Shown: positions 16,669 through 25,574, numbered from the stretch's first letter. The stretch: 64,000 nt of DNA from CAYJBH01 sp964368815 (GCA_964368815.1 CAYJDA010000002.1:124001-188000), one strand, 5' to 3'. Notes: generated by a model from the sequence alone, not told the origin. Numbers and translations are program-made.

Positions 16669-17607
16669 ATGAGACTAAACAACATGTTGAACATTGAGTT
16701 CCCCTTTATTCAGGGTGGAATGGCAAATATTGCTACCGGAGAGTTTGCCGCTGCCGTCTCTAATGCAGGCGGACTCGGACTTATCGGTGCCGCAGCCATG
16801 ACTGCTGAGAAATTAGAGCAGGAGATAAAAATCTGCCGTGAAAAAACCGATAAACCTTTCGGTGTAAACATAATGCTTATGAATCCCGACTCCGAAAAAA
16901 TGGCAGAGTTGGTTATTAAACAAGGTATTAAATTTTTAAGTACCGGTGCGGGAAACCCCTCAAAATACATTAAAGGCTGGAAAGAGGCCGGAATATTTGT
17001 AATGCCGGTTATTCCTGCGCCGATTCTTGCAAAACGTGTCGTAGATTACGGTGCAGATGCAGTTATTGCAGAGGGAACCGAGAGCGGTGGACATGTTGGC
17101 GAGATGACAACCATGGCATTAATTCCACAGGTAGTTGATGCTGTAAATGTTCCGGTTATTGCCGCGGGCGGTATTGCCGATGGACGACAACTTGCAGCAG
17201 CCTTTGCACTGGGTGCTTGTGGTGTTCAGCTTGGAACCTGCCTTCTTACCAGCGTTGAGTGCCCGATACACGACAATTATAAACAGGCGGTTATTAAGGC
17301 TAAGGGTAGTGATACCGTTGTAACCGGAAGAAGTATAGGCGCACCGGTTCGCATTATTAAAAACCAAATGTCTAAAGCATATATCCAGAAGGAAAAAGAG
17401 GGTGCTACTCTCATGGAGTTAGAACACTTTACGCTTGGAAGCCTAAGACGCTCGGTTTTTGACGGGGATACAGCAACAGGCAGCCTAATGGCGGGACAAA
17501 CAGCAGGGCAGCTTACCGAAATACGACCACTGCGAGCCATATTTGAAGAAATGTTTGAAGAAGCTAAGCGTGTTGCAGCTAATCTTACCATTGAGGAAAG
17601 TAACTAA
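16669..17607 (+). CDS. fabK: Enoyl-ACP reductase II (FMN-dependent)
   Basis: This NAD(P)H/FMN enoyl reductase catalyses the last step of each elongation cycle. It replaces FabI, which is not seen here. It has 312 residues from the ATG at 16669 (GAAAGGA upstream); the frame is open to 16645 without a better start. Typical segments are FPFIQGGMANIATGEF at the N-terminus, EGTESGGHVGEMTTM with the catalytic-region histidine, and AAGGIADGRQLAAAFALGA for flavin phosphate binding. It overlaps fabD by one base. Confidence 0.95.
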   Translation: MRLNNMLNIEFPFIQGGMANIATGEFAAAVSNAGGLGLIGAAAMTAEKLEQEIKICREKTDKPFGVNIMLMNPDSEKMAELVIKQGIKFLSTGAGNPSKYIKGWKEAGIFVMPVIPAPILAKRVVDYGADAVIAEGTESGGHVGEMTTMALIPQVVDAVNVPVIAAGGIADGRQLAAAFALGACGVQLGTCLLTSVECPIHDNYKQAVIKAKGSDTVVTGRSIGAPVRIIKNQMSKAYIQKEKEGATLMELEHFTLGSLRRSVFDGDTATGSLMAGQTAGQLTEIRPLRAIFEEMFEEAKRVAANLTIEESN

Positions 17608-18539
17608 TGAAAAATACGGCTTTTTTATATGCGGGTCAAGGCAGCCAACATGTCGGAATGGGTGTTGATTTATATGAGAAATACCCAACCTTTGCTAAAA
17701 CTGTTAACAAGGCACAAACACTACTTGATTTTGAGCTGTTGCAGCTGTTTAAAGAAGGTCCCGAAGAGAAGCTATCGCGAACCCTTTATACTCAACCGTG
17801 TATGGCGGTGTTTGCTGCAGGAGTTACCGAGATACTTTATGAAAACGACATTAAACCTTTGGCTTTGGCAGGACTGAGTCTTGGTGAGTATTCAGCACTT
17901 TATGCGGCCGGCTGTATGAATTTAGAAACCTTAATTCCATTAATGAGCTTTAGGGCGAAGGCTATGGAAACGGCATGCGATGGAATTAAATGTGGTATGT
18001 CGGCAGTGTTGGGTTTAAATAGAGATAAGCTATCGGATATCTGTAACGAGGTTAAAGAGGTTAGCATAGCTAATTATAATTGTCCCGGCCAGCTGGTTAT
18101 TGCCGGAAAAGCTGAGGCTGTTGATAAAGCAGGGGAGCTTGCTAAAGAAGCAGGAGCAAAACGTTGCTTACCATTAAATGTGAGCGGTGCATTTCACACT
18201 AAATTAATGGCACCGGCGGCAAAACAGCTTGAAAATTATTTTATTAACATCGAATTTAGTGATGCTAAAATACCGGTTTACCACAACCTAACCGCTAAAC
18301 CGATATCGGTTGGCGATAGTTTAAAAGATGTGTTACAACAGCAGGTTATGAGCAGTGTATTCATGCAGGATATAATTGAAAATATGGTATCGGACGGAAT
18401 TGAGAGATTTATCGAGATAGGTCCGGGCAAGGCGCTTTCAGGCTTTGTTAAAAAAACAGCTCCCGGCGTGGAGTGCTATTCTATAGACTCTGCTGAAGAT
18501 TTAGAAAAGGTTATAGCAATATTTAAGGAGGAGCAGTAA
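17607..18539 (+). CDS. fabD: Malonyl-CoA:ACP transacylase
   Basis: This enzyme loads malonyl groups onto ACP. It has 310 residues. The nucleophile is S91 in the GLSLGEYSALYA motif, N-terminal AGQGSQHVGMG is the usual oxyanion-hole region, and the catalytic histidine is in SGAFHTKLM. It overlaps fabK and fabG by one base each, indicating coupled translation. Confidence 0.97.
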   Translation: MKNTAFLYAGQGSQHVGMGVDLYEKYPTFAKTVNKAQTLLDFELLQLFKEGPEEKLSRTLYTQPCMAVFAAGVTEILYENDIKPLALAGLSLGEYSALYAAGCMNLETLIPLMSFRAKAMETACDGIKCGMSAVLGLNRDKLSDICNEVKEVSIANYNCPGQLVIAGKAEAVDKAGELAKEAGAKRCLPLNVSGAFHTKLMAPAAKQLENYFINIEFSDAKIPVYHNLTAKPISVGDSLKDVLQQQVMSSVFMQDIIENMVSDGIERFIEIGPGKALSGFVKKTAPGVECYSIDSAEDLEKVIAIFKEEQ

Positions 18540-19279
18540 TGCTAACAGGAAAAAATGCGGTAGTAACCGGTGGCGGACGCGGTATTGGAAGCGGAATATG
18601 CTTACAGCTTGCATCGCTTGGAGCAAATGTAGTTATTAATTATGCCGGAAACAGTGAATCGGCTGAAAAAACCGCTGAACTTTGCAGGGCAAAAGGTGTT
18701 AAAGCTATAACTTTAAAGGCAGATGTTTCGGTAGCAGCTCAGGCTACCGAGTTGATAGAAAAATGCATTTCCGAGTTTGGCAGTATCGACATATTGGTAA
18801 ATAATGCCGGTGTTACACGTGATAATTTAATAATGCGCATGAGTGAAGAAGATTTCGACATGGTTATAAACACCAACCTTAAAGGCGCTTTTTTATGCAC
18901 TAAAATTGCCTGCCGCCCTATGATGAAACAAAAGTTTGGGCGGATAATTAATATCGGTAGCGTCGTTGGTGGTCACGGAAACGCAGGCCAATGCAACTAT
19001 GCCGCAAGCAAAGCAGGTATTGTTGGGTTTTCCATGTCGATGGCAAAGGAGTTTGCTACTAAAGGAGTTACCGTTAATGTTGTTGCTCCCGGATACATCG
19101 AAACCGATATGACCGAAGTTTTATCGGATACAGTTAAGGAACAAATTAAGGCCACTATTCCGGTGAGTCGGCTTGGTAGTACCGAGGACATTGCAAATGC
19201 TGTTGCCTTTTTCGCTTCACCTGCTTCAAGCTATATAACGGGACAAACTCTTTATGTAGATGGCGGTATGGGTATTTAA
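18539..19279 (+). CDS. fabG: 3-oxoacyl-ACP reductase
   Basis: This NADPH-dependent short-chain dehydrogenase reduces 3-oxoacyl-ACP. At 246 residues it has normal length. The cofactor motif is VTGGGRGIGSG, NNAGVTRDN follows, and the catalytic Ser-Tyr-Lys set is in NIGSVVGGHG and CNYAASKAG. The C-terminus ITGQTLYVDGGMGI is characteristic. It starts inside the fabD stop. Confidence 0.97.
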   Translation: MLTGKNAVVTGGGRGIGSGICLQLASLGANVVINYAGNSESAEKTAELCRAKGVKAITLKADVSVAAQATELIEKCISEFGSIDILVNNAGVTRDNLIMRMSEEDFDMVINTNLKGAFLCTKIACRPMMKQKFGRIINIGSVVGGHGNAGQCNYAASKAGIVGFSMSMAKEFATKGVTVNVVAPGYIETDMTEVLSDTVKEQIKATIPVSRLGSTEDIANAVAFFASPASSYITGQTLYVDGGMGI

Positions 19280-19305
19280 TTTATTAGAAGACTATGGGAG
19301 GAAAT

Positions 19306-20550
19306 ATGAATCGTCGTAGAGTTGTAATTACCGGAGTAGGAAGTATTACTCCGCTTGGAAAAAACACACAGCTACTTTGGGAAAACGCTAAAAACGGCGT
19401 TTGCGGAATATCACCGATTGAGAGTTACGACTGCTCTAACCAAAAGGTTAAACTTGCCGCAGAGGTAAAGGATTTTAATCCTGAGCTATACATGGATAAA
19501 AAAGAATCTCGACGCATCGACCGATGCTCGCAGTTTGCTATTGCCGCTGCAAAACAGGCGGTTGAGGATAGCGGAATAGATGTCACAAAAGAAGATCCCT
19601 ATCGGTGCGCTGTAATATTTGCTACCGGAATAGGTGGGCTTGACACAATTCAAAAAGAGTGTGTTAAGGGTGAAGAAAAAGGGTACGACCGCGTTTCTCC
19701 CTTCTTTATTCCCATGAGTATTGCGAACATGCCCGCAGGTAATGTTGCTATTACACAGGGTTTTAAAGGTCTTTGCACCTGTCCTGTTACTGCATGTGCC
19801 TCCGCAACCAACGCCATCGGTGATGCCATGCGATATATTGCCGACGGGTATGCCGAGGTGGTTCTGTGTGGCGGAAGTGAAGCAAGTATCACTCCTTTCG
19901 GAGTAGGTGGATTTACATCTTTAAAAGCGCTTAGCCTGTCTGATGATGTAACAAGAGCCTCCATACCCTTTGATGGCGAGCGTTCCGGCTTTGTTATGGG
20001 TGAGGGCAGCGGTGCTCTTATACTGGAAGAACTTGAGCATGCTACTGCAAGAGGAGCTAAAATTTTAGGTGAAGTTGTGGGATACGGGGTAAGCTGCGAT
20101 GCTCATCACATAACTGCGCCTTTGCCGAACGGAGAAGGTGCCGCACACGCCATGAAAATGGCTGTAGAGTCAGCAGGAATAAACATGGAGGATGTTGGAT
20201 ATATTAACACCCACGGAACATCAACCCCATTAAACGATGCTGCCGAGTCTAATGCGATTAAGTTAGCCTTTGCAGAACATGCATATAAAATATCTATAAC
20301 TTCAAGCAAATCCATGACAGGACATCTTCTTGGTGCCGCCGGAGCGGTTGAGGGCATTATCACCATGCTTACCCTACAAGAAGGCTATGTTACCCCTACA
20401 ATAGGCTATAAGGTAGCCGACCCCGAATGTGACCTGGATGTTACACCAAATGTGGGAAAACATGTCGACCTTGTTTACGGCATGTCTAACTCGCTTGGTT
20501 TTGGAGGACACAATGCAAGCATAATTTTAAAGAGGTATGAAGAATGCTGA
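19306..20550 (+). CDS. fabF: 3-oxoacyl-ACP synthase II
   Basis: This elongation condensing enzyme has 414 residues. I start it at the ATG 19306-19308, since the upstream in-frame ATG (19294) is followed directly by the ribosome site GGGAGG. The Cys-His-His active site is visible in TACASATNAIGDAM, NTHGTSTPLND and KSMTGHLLGAAG. The last codons overlap the start of fabZ by 7 bp. Confidence 0.97.
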   Translation: MNRRRVVITGVGSITPLGKNTQLLWENAKNGVCGISPIESYDCSNQKVKLAAEVKDFNPELYMDKKESRRIDRCSQFAIAAAKQAVEDSGIDVTKEDPYRCAVIFATGIGGLDTIQKECVKGEEKGYDRVSPFFIPMSIANMPAGNVAITQGFKGLCTCPVTACASATNAIGDAMRYIADGYAEVVLCGGSEASITPFGVGGFTSLKALSLSDDVTRASIPFDGERSGFVMGEGSGALILEELEHATARGAKILGEVVGYGVSCDAHHITAPLPNGEGAAHAMKMAVESAGINMEDVGYINTHGTSTPLNDAAESNAIKLAFAEHAYKISITSSKSMTGHLLGAAGAVEGIITMLTLQEGYVTPTIGYKVADPECDLDVTPNVGKHVDLVYGMSNSLGFGGHNASIILKRYEEC

Positions 20551-20999
20551 ATATAGAACAAATTAAGGAGATAATTCCCCATCGTTATCCATTTTTGTTA
20601 ATCGACAGAATAACCGAAATGGTTGTGGGTGAGAGTGCTGTTGCAATAAAATGTGTAACGGCAAACGAGGAGTTTTTTAATGGTCACTTTCCTCAAAAAC
20701 CGGTTATGCCGGGGGTTCTGATAATAGAAGCGCTCGCCCAGACAGGCGCTGTTGCTATATTAAGTGAGCCGGAGAATAAGGGCAAGATAGCATTATTTGG
20801 TGGAATAAAAAATGCAAGATTTCGTCGGCAGGTTGTTCCGGGAGATGTGCTAACCTTAAGCTGTAAAATAATCCGCCGTCGTGGCCCTGTAGGTGTAGGT
20901 GAAGCTGTTGCTACGGTAAACGGAGAGGTTGCGGTTACCGCAGAGCTAACCTTTGCAATAGATAACTCAGAAATCGACAGTAATACAAGGGAGGCTTAA
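20544..20999 (+). CDS. fabZ: 3-hydroxyacyl-ACP dehydratase
   Basis: This hot-dog-fold dehydratase makes trans-2-enoyl-ACP. It has 151 residues beginning MLNIEQIKEIIPHRYPFLLID. The catalytic pair is H48 in FNGHFPQKPVMPG and E62 in IIEALAQ. No fabM-type isomerase is seen beside it, so the source of unsaturated fatty acids is not apparent in this window. Confidence 0.96.
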   Translation: MLNIEQIKEIIPHRYPFLLIDRITEMVVGESAVAIKCVTANEEFFNGHFPQKPVMPGVLIIEALAQTGAVAILSEPENKGKIALFGGIKNARFRRQVVPGDVLTLSCKIIRRRGPVGVGEAVATVNGEVAVTAELTFAIDNSEIDSNTREA

Positions 21000-21002
21000 T
21001 CC

Positions 21003-21482
21003 ATGTTGCAGATTGCTTTTTCTGAAGTATATGCTAAGTTTAAATTGCATTTTTACCAGATGGTGTTTAAGCGGTTTAGCGACCGTGAAGCAACACTCAC
21101 AATGGTGGAAACCTTTTGCATGGAGATTATTCATACGCTATCGGTTCCAACGGTTAACGAATTTGCTAAATTCATGCAGATTTCACCTCCGAACGCTGCC
21201 TATAAAATAAATAATCTTATTTCTAAAGGATATCTAAAAAAAGAGCAATCCAAAACCGACAGACGGGAATTTCACATTACTCCCACCGATAAATACTTTG
21301 AATATTATAATATTAGCTATAACTATTTATCCAGCGTGATGCAAAGAATAGAGGAGCGGTTTCCAAAAGAAGATATTAAAAAGTTTGAAGAAATGCTAAA
21401 TATTATCTCGTCAGAGCTAATGCCGGAAGTACCCATAAGTATAAATTCAACCAATATAACTCCATCTAAATCGAATAATTAG
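21003..21482 (+). CDS. MarR-family regulator, FabT-like
   Basis: This 159-residue winged-helix protein is the last gene of the fatty-acid operon, 3 bp after fabZ. The recognition region is FAKFMQISPPNAAYKINNLISKGYLKK with the wing QSKTDRREFHITPT, both typical of MarR proteins. FabT in streptococci is a MarR repressor of the fab genes but normally lies near the front of the cluster. Here the tail position would give feedback on the whole unit. The palindrome at 11821-11854 is the proposed target. The fold is secure; the FabT role is inferred from position. Confidence 0.8.
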   Translation: MLQIAFSEVYAKFKLHFYQMVFKRFSDREATLTMVETFCMEIIHTLSVPTVNEFAKFMQISPPNAAYKINNLISKGYLKKEQSKTDRREFHITPTDKYFEYYNISYNYLSSVMQRIEERFPKEDIKKFEEMLNIISSELMPEVPISINSTNITPSKSNN

Positions 21483-21507
21483 TTCGTTTTACCCCACCCT
21501 GTCTATT

Positions 21508-21531
21508 CTTTACTTTACTTTACTTTACTTT
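21508..21531. repeat. Short tandem repeat (CTTTA)4-CTTT
   Basis: Four and a half perfect copies of the 5-bp unit CTTTA lie between the MarR stop codon and the operon terminator. It is non-coding and may vary in length between strains. Confidence 0.8.
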
Positions 21532-21536
21532 GTTAA

Positions 21537-21586
21537 AAAATGCAAACATACTGTTAGCACGATGTTAACAGCATGTTTGCATTTTT
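21537..21586 (+). terminator. Intrinsic terminator of the fatty-acid operon
   Basis: The stem ATGCAAACATACTGTTA pairs with TAACAGCATGTTTGCAT (one mismatch) and is followed by a T run. It closes the operon about 55 bp after the MarR gene. Confidence 0.8.
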
Positions 21587-21648
21587 GCATATAGACATAC
21601 AATTTTGCATGCAGTTCGTGATCTACCTACTTTTCACAAGTTTTTCGC

Positions 21649-21677
21649 TTGCAATAACGTAGCAGTAATGGTATAAT
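21649..21677 (+). promoter_or_regulatory. Sigma-A promoter with its start at the lipoprotein ATG
   Basis: TTGCAA (21649-21654), a 17-bp spacer and a perfect TATAAT (21672-21677) predict initiation at 21684-21685, which is the ATG of the lipoprotein gene. No Shine-Dalgarno sequence fits between, so the mRNA may be leaderless. Confidence 0.65.
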
Positions 21678-21684
21678 ATTTGTT

Positions 21685-22944
21685 ATGAAAAGAATGATAA
21701 TTGTGTTTATTGCAATGTTTTTGCTTACGGGGTGCGTTTCTAATATAGATGTTACCAACGTTGAAGAACTGCTGGTTGCCCCGCAGCCTACCGAGCTTCA
21801 GGGGGCTGTATTCGATGCGATAAAGAGCTATTCCGGCGACCAAGCTGTTATTATAGCACCGGTTGAAGGTGCAGATACCGGTGCATTAATTATCGACGAT
21901 GGTAGTTTTTCGGGCGAGCAATCAATTATCACTTTTTACAGCAACACCAATTCCGGCACAGATATTAATATTGCCTTGCTACGCGAATCGGATGAAATTC
22001 TCACCGTTCATTCTGCATTAAGCGGACTTGGCAACGATGTTGAGAGTGTTGAGTTTTCTTATCTCGAACAGGATAGTGAGACCTACCTGATGGTTAGCTA
22101 TTCCGGGGTTACCTCAAATGAACGATATCTTGCATTATATAGCTACAACGTTGAAAATCAGGAAATTGAATCGGTATTTGCTCAGGATTACAGGGCTATG
22201 TTAAGCGCCGATATTGTTGATGGTGAAGAGGAGGAGTTGATTTTTGCACTTCCTTCAACCCGTGAAGGGGCTTTAAATCTACGTATAATCTCCTTTGCAA
22301 GCGGCACGCCGTTTCAGCTGTATTACGGTGAGCCAAACTCAAATATAATGGAGGCAAAACAGCTAAGTCTTTCGGTTCACGGCAATGATAAGTTTATCGC
22401 AATTGATGGAATTGATCAAAACAATAATTTCACCTCCGACATGGTTTATTTTAACGATGGAAAATTGCAAAGTCTTTTAGAAAACCAGGCCCTTCTGACC
22501 CACAATACAGCGCTGTTGCTATCTTCCGACATTGATGGAGACGGAGTGGTGGAGCAACCCACAGTATTATCTCCTTCCGAGGGTTTAGAGGGTAGTGGGT
22601 ATTTCATGGTTGCTTATTATGATATTACCACCGATCAACAGAGCCCTAAATATATAGGTTTAGTAAACTCACGACTTGCTTTTTTAGTATTAATCCCTCC
22701 TCACTGGTATAACGACATTACCTTTGTGCAGCGTGGTGATGGATTTACCGCTTTTAACACCGACCAAACCGTAGCATTATTTTCTGTTGATATTACCGAG
22801 AGCAATGAAGAAATCAGTTTTCCGGAAGGAAATAGTCAGCAGGTTATGCTACTCGGTAGCTTTAGAGTTTTTCTTACGACCTATGAATCCCTAACCGATT
22901 ATGAACTTTCCTTTTTAAAAGATGGAATTCAGCAGATGTATTGA
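21685..22944 (+). CDS. Uncharacterised lipoprotein
   Basis: This 419-residue protein has a lipoprotein signal, MKRMIIVFIAMFLLTGC with lipobox LLTGC, so it should be anchored outside the membrane. The mature part is acidic and rich in beta-strand-like repeats; SSDIDGDGVVEQPTV resembles the calcium-binding loops of FG-GAP/VCBS propeller repeats, suggesting a beta-propeller, but I recognise no named family. It is followed after 29 bp by an OmpR-type response regulator. The start codon choice rests on the signal peptide, since there is no ribosome site. Confidence 0.75.
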   Translation: MKRMIIVFIAMFLLTGCVSNIDVTNVEELLVAPQPTELQGAVFDAIKSYSGDQAVIIAPVEGADTGALIIDDGSFSGEQSIITFYSNTNSGTDINIALLRESDEILTVHSALSGLGNDVESVEFSYLEQDSETYLMVSYSGVTSNERYLALYSYNVENQEIESVFAQDYRAMLSADIVDGEEEELIFALPSTREGALNLRIISFASGTPFQLYYGEPNSNIMEAKQLSLSVHGNDKFIAIDGIDQNNNFTSDMVYFNDGKLQSLLENQALLTHNTALLLSSDIDGDGVVEQPTVLSPSEGLEGSGYFMVAYYDITTDQQSPKYIGLVNSRLAFLVLIPPHWYNDITFVQRGDGFTAFNTDQTVALFSVDITESNEEISFPEGNSQQVMLLGSFRVFLTTYESLTDYELSFLKDGIQQMY

Positions 22945-22973
22945 TGAAGTAAACTTATAGTCAAAGGAGTACT

Positions 22974-23675
22974 ATGAAAAGGATATTAGTAGTAGAGGAT
23001 GAAACCTCCATCCGTGAGATGCTTGCACTAAACCTTTCTGTTGCCGGATATGAAGTAGTAGAAGCCGCTACAGCGGAGCAGGCACTTGAACATTTTGAGC
23101 AGAGCACACAGAAGTTTGACGTTGCTATTCTGGACGTTATGCTTCCACGCATGAACGGATTTTCACTTTGTGAAATAATCCGTAAAGATGACCACAATAT
23201 TGGTATTATTATTCTCTCGGCAAAAACACAGGAGTCGGACAAGATTGCAGGGCTTTCCATAGGTGCCGATGATTATATAACAAAGCCATTCTCGGTAGCA
23301 CTTCTGTTAGCAAGGGTGGAGGCATTATGTCGCCGCGTTGAACGTGCAGAAGAGGCAATACCCGAGGAAGATGGCAAGCTGATTGCCGGAGTCTTTGAAC
23401 TTTGTCCCTCCAGTCACCTTCTTTATAAAAACGAACAACCAATCGACCTTACCCAGGTAGAATATGGTATTATGATGTTGTTTTTTAAAAACCCAAATGT
23501 TGCCATGGTTAGGGAACAGATACTAAAGGGCGTCTGGGGCGATAACTATTACGGAGATGTAAAAATTGTGGATGTAAACATCCGTCGATTAAGAATGAAG
23601 ATAGAGGAAAACCCCTCCGAGCCTAAGCACATACTTACAGTCTGGGGTTACGGCTATCGTTGGAATTCGGATTAA
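22974..23675 (+). CDS. OmpR/PhoB-family response regulator (orphan)
   Basis: This 233-residue regulator has a receiver domain (1-~120) with acidic residues E9-D10, phospho-acceptor D54 in AILDVMLPRMNGF and K in TKPF, followed by a winged-helix DNA-binding domain ending HILTVWGYGYRWNSD. AAAGGAG precedes the ATG. No histidine kinase is adjacent, so its partner is elsewhere; the upstream lipoprotein could be part of the sensing unit or a target. Confidence 0.92.
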   Translation: MKRILVVEDETSIREMLALNLSVAGYEVVEAATAEQALEHFEQSTQKFDVAILDVMLPRMNGFSLCEIIRKDDHNIGIIILSAKTQESDKIAGLSIGADDYITKPFSVALLLARVEALCRRVERAEEAIPEEDGKLIAGVFELCPSSHLLYKNEQPIDLTQVEYGIMMLFFKNPNVAMVREQILKGVWGDNYYGDVKIVDVNIRRLRMKIEENPSEPKHILTVWGYGYRWNSD

Positions 23676-23697
23676 TAATAAACAGAGGGAATACAAA

Positions 23698-23796
23698 TTG
23701 AAAATGAAAAAAATTATAGCGTTAGTACTTGCAATATTAATGGTGGTTAGTATGGTTGGCGGAACACTGTTTACGATACTTTCGATGGCGGGATAA
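23698..23796 (+). CDS. 32-residue hydrophobic peptide, single membrane helix
   Basis: This small ORF begins with TTG (23698) with GAGGG 8 nt upstream, or with ATG at 23704. Translation gives MKMKKIIALVLAIL, continuing through a hydrophobic helix to a stop at 23794-23796. It ends 3 bp before the proC ATG and fills the gap between the response regulator and proC exactly. The topology (short basic N-terminus, one helix, about 30 residues) recalls Firmicutes mini-proteins such as Prli42, but similarity is only general. Being so short, it is easily missed. The ribosome site and snug fit support it being real. Confidence 0.6.
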   Translation: MKMKKIIALVLAILMVVSMVGGTLFTILSMAG

Positions 23797-23799
23797 ATT

Positions 23800-24612
23800 A
23801 TGTTTAAGCTTGGTGTGATAGGCATAGGGCATATGGGCGGCGCAATTATTAAAGGTGCTGTTAATAGTGGTGTGCTTAAAAAAGAGGAATTATTGCTTTT
23901 TGATAAAAGTAATAACTTGGTTGAAGAGTTTAAAAAGGATGGATATTGCATCGCACGAGATTATGAACATTTGAGAACAAGTGCTGATATTCTTCTGCTC
24001 GCAGTTCCACCTCAGGTATTTAGCTCTCTTTTACCTGATTTAGCTCTTTTTACTCCTTCGTATAGTCAGCTTATTATTTCTATAGCTGCCGGAATAGATT
24101 CAAGCTATATAAAAAAGCATCTTGGAGAACATACCGAGGTTGTATGCGTAATGCCGAACACGCCACTTTTAATCGGCATGGGTGCAACCGCCATGGCGCG
24201 GAGTAAAGGAGTGAGCGAGGAACGGTTTGCTATGGTAGAAAGCCTCTTTGCAACTATGGGTATCGTTGCTCGGGTAGATGAGGAAGCGCTTTTTTCGGTG
24301 GTTCCGGCAAACGGCTCTACTCCGGCATATGTATATTATTTCATTGATAGCATTGCAAAGGCTGTTGCGGCCAGAGGAGTTGATTACAACACTGCCCTAA
24401 AACTTACAGCGCAGAGCTTTAAGGGTAGCGCCGAGCTGTTAATGCAAAGCGACAAAACGGCCGATCAACTCATAGACGGAGTATGTACTCCGGGCGGCCT
24501 CACAGCCCAGACTATAGACCATTTTAAGCGTGTTAATCTATCAGAAATAATCAAGGATGGGTGCGACGCCTGCATTAATCGAGGCCTTGAAGTTCGAGAA
24601 GAAAAGCGATGA
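23800..24612 (+). CDS. proC: Pyrroline-5-carboxylate reductase
   Basis: This enzyme reduces pyrroline-5-carboxylate to proline with NAD(P)H. It has 270 residues, the Rossmann motif GVIGIGHMGGAIIKG, the conserved CVMPNTPLLIGMGATA segment, and the C-terminal SPGGTT-type motif written here as CTPGGLTAQTI. It overlaps truA by 4 bp. proB is at 10.9-11.7 kb in a separate unit. Confidence 0.96.
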   Translation: MFKLGVIGIGHMGGAIIKGAVNSGVLKKEELLLFDKSNNLVEEFKKDGYCIARDYEHLRTSADILLLAVPPQVFSSLLPDLALFTPSYSQLIISIAAGIDSSYIKKHLGEHTEVVCVMPNTPLLIGMGATAMARSKGVSEERFAMVESLFATMGIVARVDEEALFSVVPANGSTPAYVYYFIDSIAKAVAARGVDYNTALKLTAQSFKGSAELLMQSDKTADQLIDGVCTPGGLTAQTIDHFKRVNLSEIIKDGCDACINRGLEVREEKR

Positions 24613-25367
24613 ATATAAAGATAGTGATAGCATACCTCGGAACGAGATATCACGGATTTCAGGTTCAACATAATGCTGTTGCGGTATGTTCGGTTGTTCA
24701 GGATGCTATCGAAAAAATATACGGTGAGCGATTACCGCTTGTTGGTTGTTCAAGAACCGATGCCGGCGTTCATGCAAAGGGATATGTAGCTAATTTTCAC
24801 GCCACAAAATATATAAAGCCCTACCGAATTGCGGTAGCGCTTAATCGATTTTTACCCGGAGATGTTCGAATTATGTCCTCCGAAGAGGTTGCGGAAGATT
24901 TTCATGCAAGATATCATGCCATAGCCAAGAAATACGTATATAGAATTTGCAACGGCAGAGTTCAGGATCCGTTTAGCTCTCGATATGTTGCCCACTATCC
25001 CGAACCGTTAAATGTTGAAGCGATGATTGCAGCTGTAAAGGATTATAAAGGCAAGCAGGATTTTAGAAGCTTTTGCGGTAAAAGTCCCGAGGGAATACCG
25101 GCAGATACCGTTAGAACTGTTTATGACAGCAGGGTGTGGGCTGAGGGAGACGTTATTAACTTTTCGGTTGTTGCCGATGGTTTTCTCTATAAGATGGTAA
25201 GGGTAATGACCGGAACCTTGATAGAGATAGGCGCCGGCAGAATGTCGCCGAATTGTATTCCGGACTTGATTGAAAAAAGGGATAGATCTCATCGAGGAAC
25301 TACCGCAAAATCTAAAGGGCTAACTCTGGATACGGTATATTACGATGCATTACCAAAAGAATTTTAA
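24609..25367 (+). CDS. truA: tRNA pseudouridine synthase A
   Basis: This enzyme makes pseudouridine at positions 38-40 of the tRNA anticodon arm. It has 252 residues. The catalytic aspartate is D51 in GCSRTDAGVHAKG, and FRSFCGKSPE and FLYKMVRVMTGTLIEIG are family motifs. Its ATG overlaps the proC stop. The promoter for the corrinoid riboswitch begins 8 bp after its stop. Confidence 0.96.
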   Translation: MNIKIVIAYLGTRYHGFQVQHNAVAVCSVVQDAIEKIYGERLPLVGCSRTDAGVHAKGYVANFHATKYIKPYRIAVALNRFLPGDVRIMSSEEVAEDFHARYHAIAKKYVYRICNGRVQDPFSSRYVAHYPEPLNVEAMIAAVKDYKGKQDFRSFCGKSPEGIPADTVRTVYDSRVWAEGDVINFSVVADGFLYKMVRVMTGTLIEIGAGRMSPNCIPDLIEKRDRSHRGTTAKSKGLTLDTVYYDALPKEF

Positions 25368-25374
25368 TTAAAGC

Positions 25375-25403
25375 TTGACATAAGGATATTAATAATATAT
25401 AAT
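25375..25403 (+). promoter_or_regulatory. Sigma-A promoter of the cobalamin riboswitch transcript
   Basis: TTGACA (25375-25380) and TATAAT (25398-25403), both perfect, lie 17 bp apart. Initiation near 25410 coincides with the 5' edge of the riboswitch. Confidence 0.85.
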
Positions 25404-25410
25404 AAGCAAA

Positions 25411-25574
25411 CGAAAGGTGAACGTCTGTTTTAACAGAAGTTTTAAAAGGGAATTCGGTGTAAGTCCGAAACAATACCTGTTGCCGTGATAAGGTCTATAA
25501 CAGCTTATATTTGCCACTGAGATAATTGGGAAGGCTAAGCCTGTTGACATTAAGTCGGAAAACCTGCCTTTGTT
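25411..25574 (+). ncRNA. Cobalamin riboswitch
   Basis: The core signature is present in order: an AAAGGTGA start, AAAAGGGAATTCGGTG with AGTCCGAA, GCCGTGATA, GCCACTGAG, GGGAAGGC, and the B12 box AGTCGGAAAACCTGCC (25553-25568), a slightly diverged form of the consensus. The closing helix CGAAAGG / CCTTTGT pairs the two ends. It lies in the leader of a corrinoid ABC importer operon, with a terminator between it and the first gene. It should shut the operon off when cobalamin is plentiful. Confidence 0.93.
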
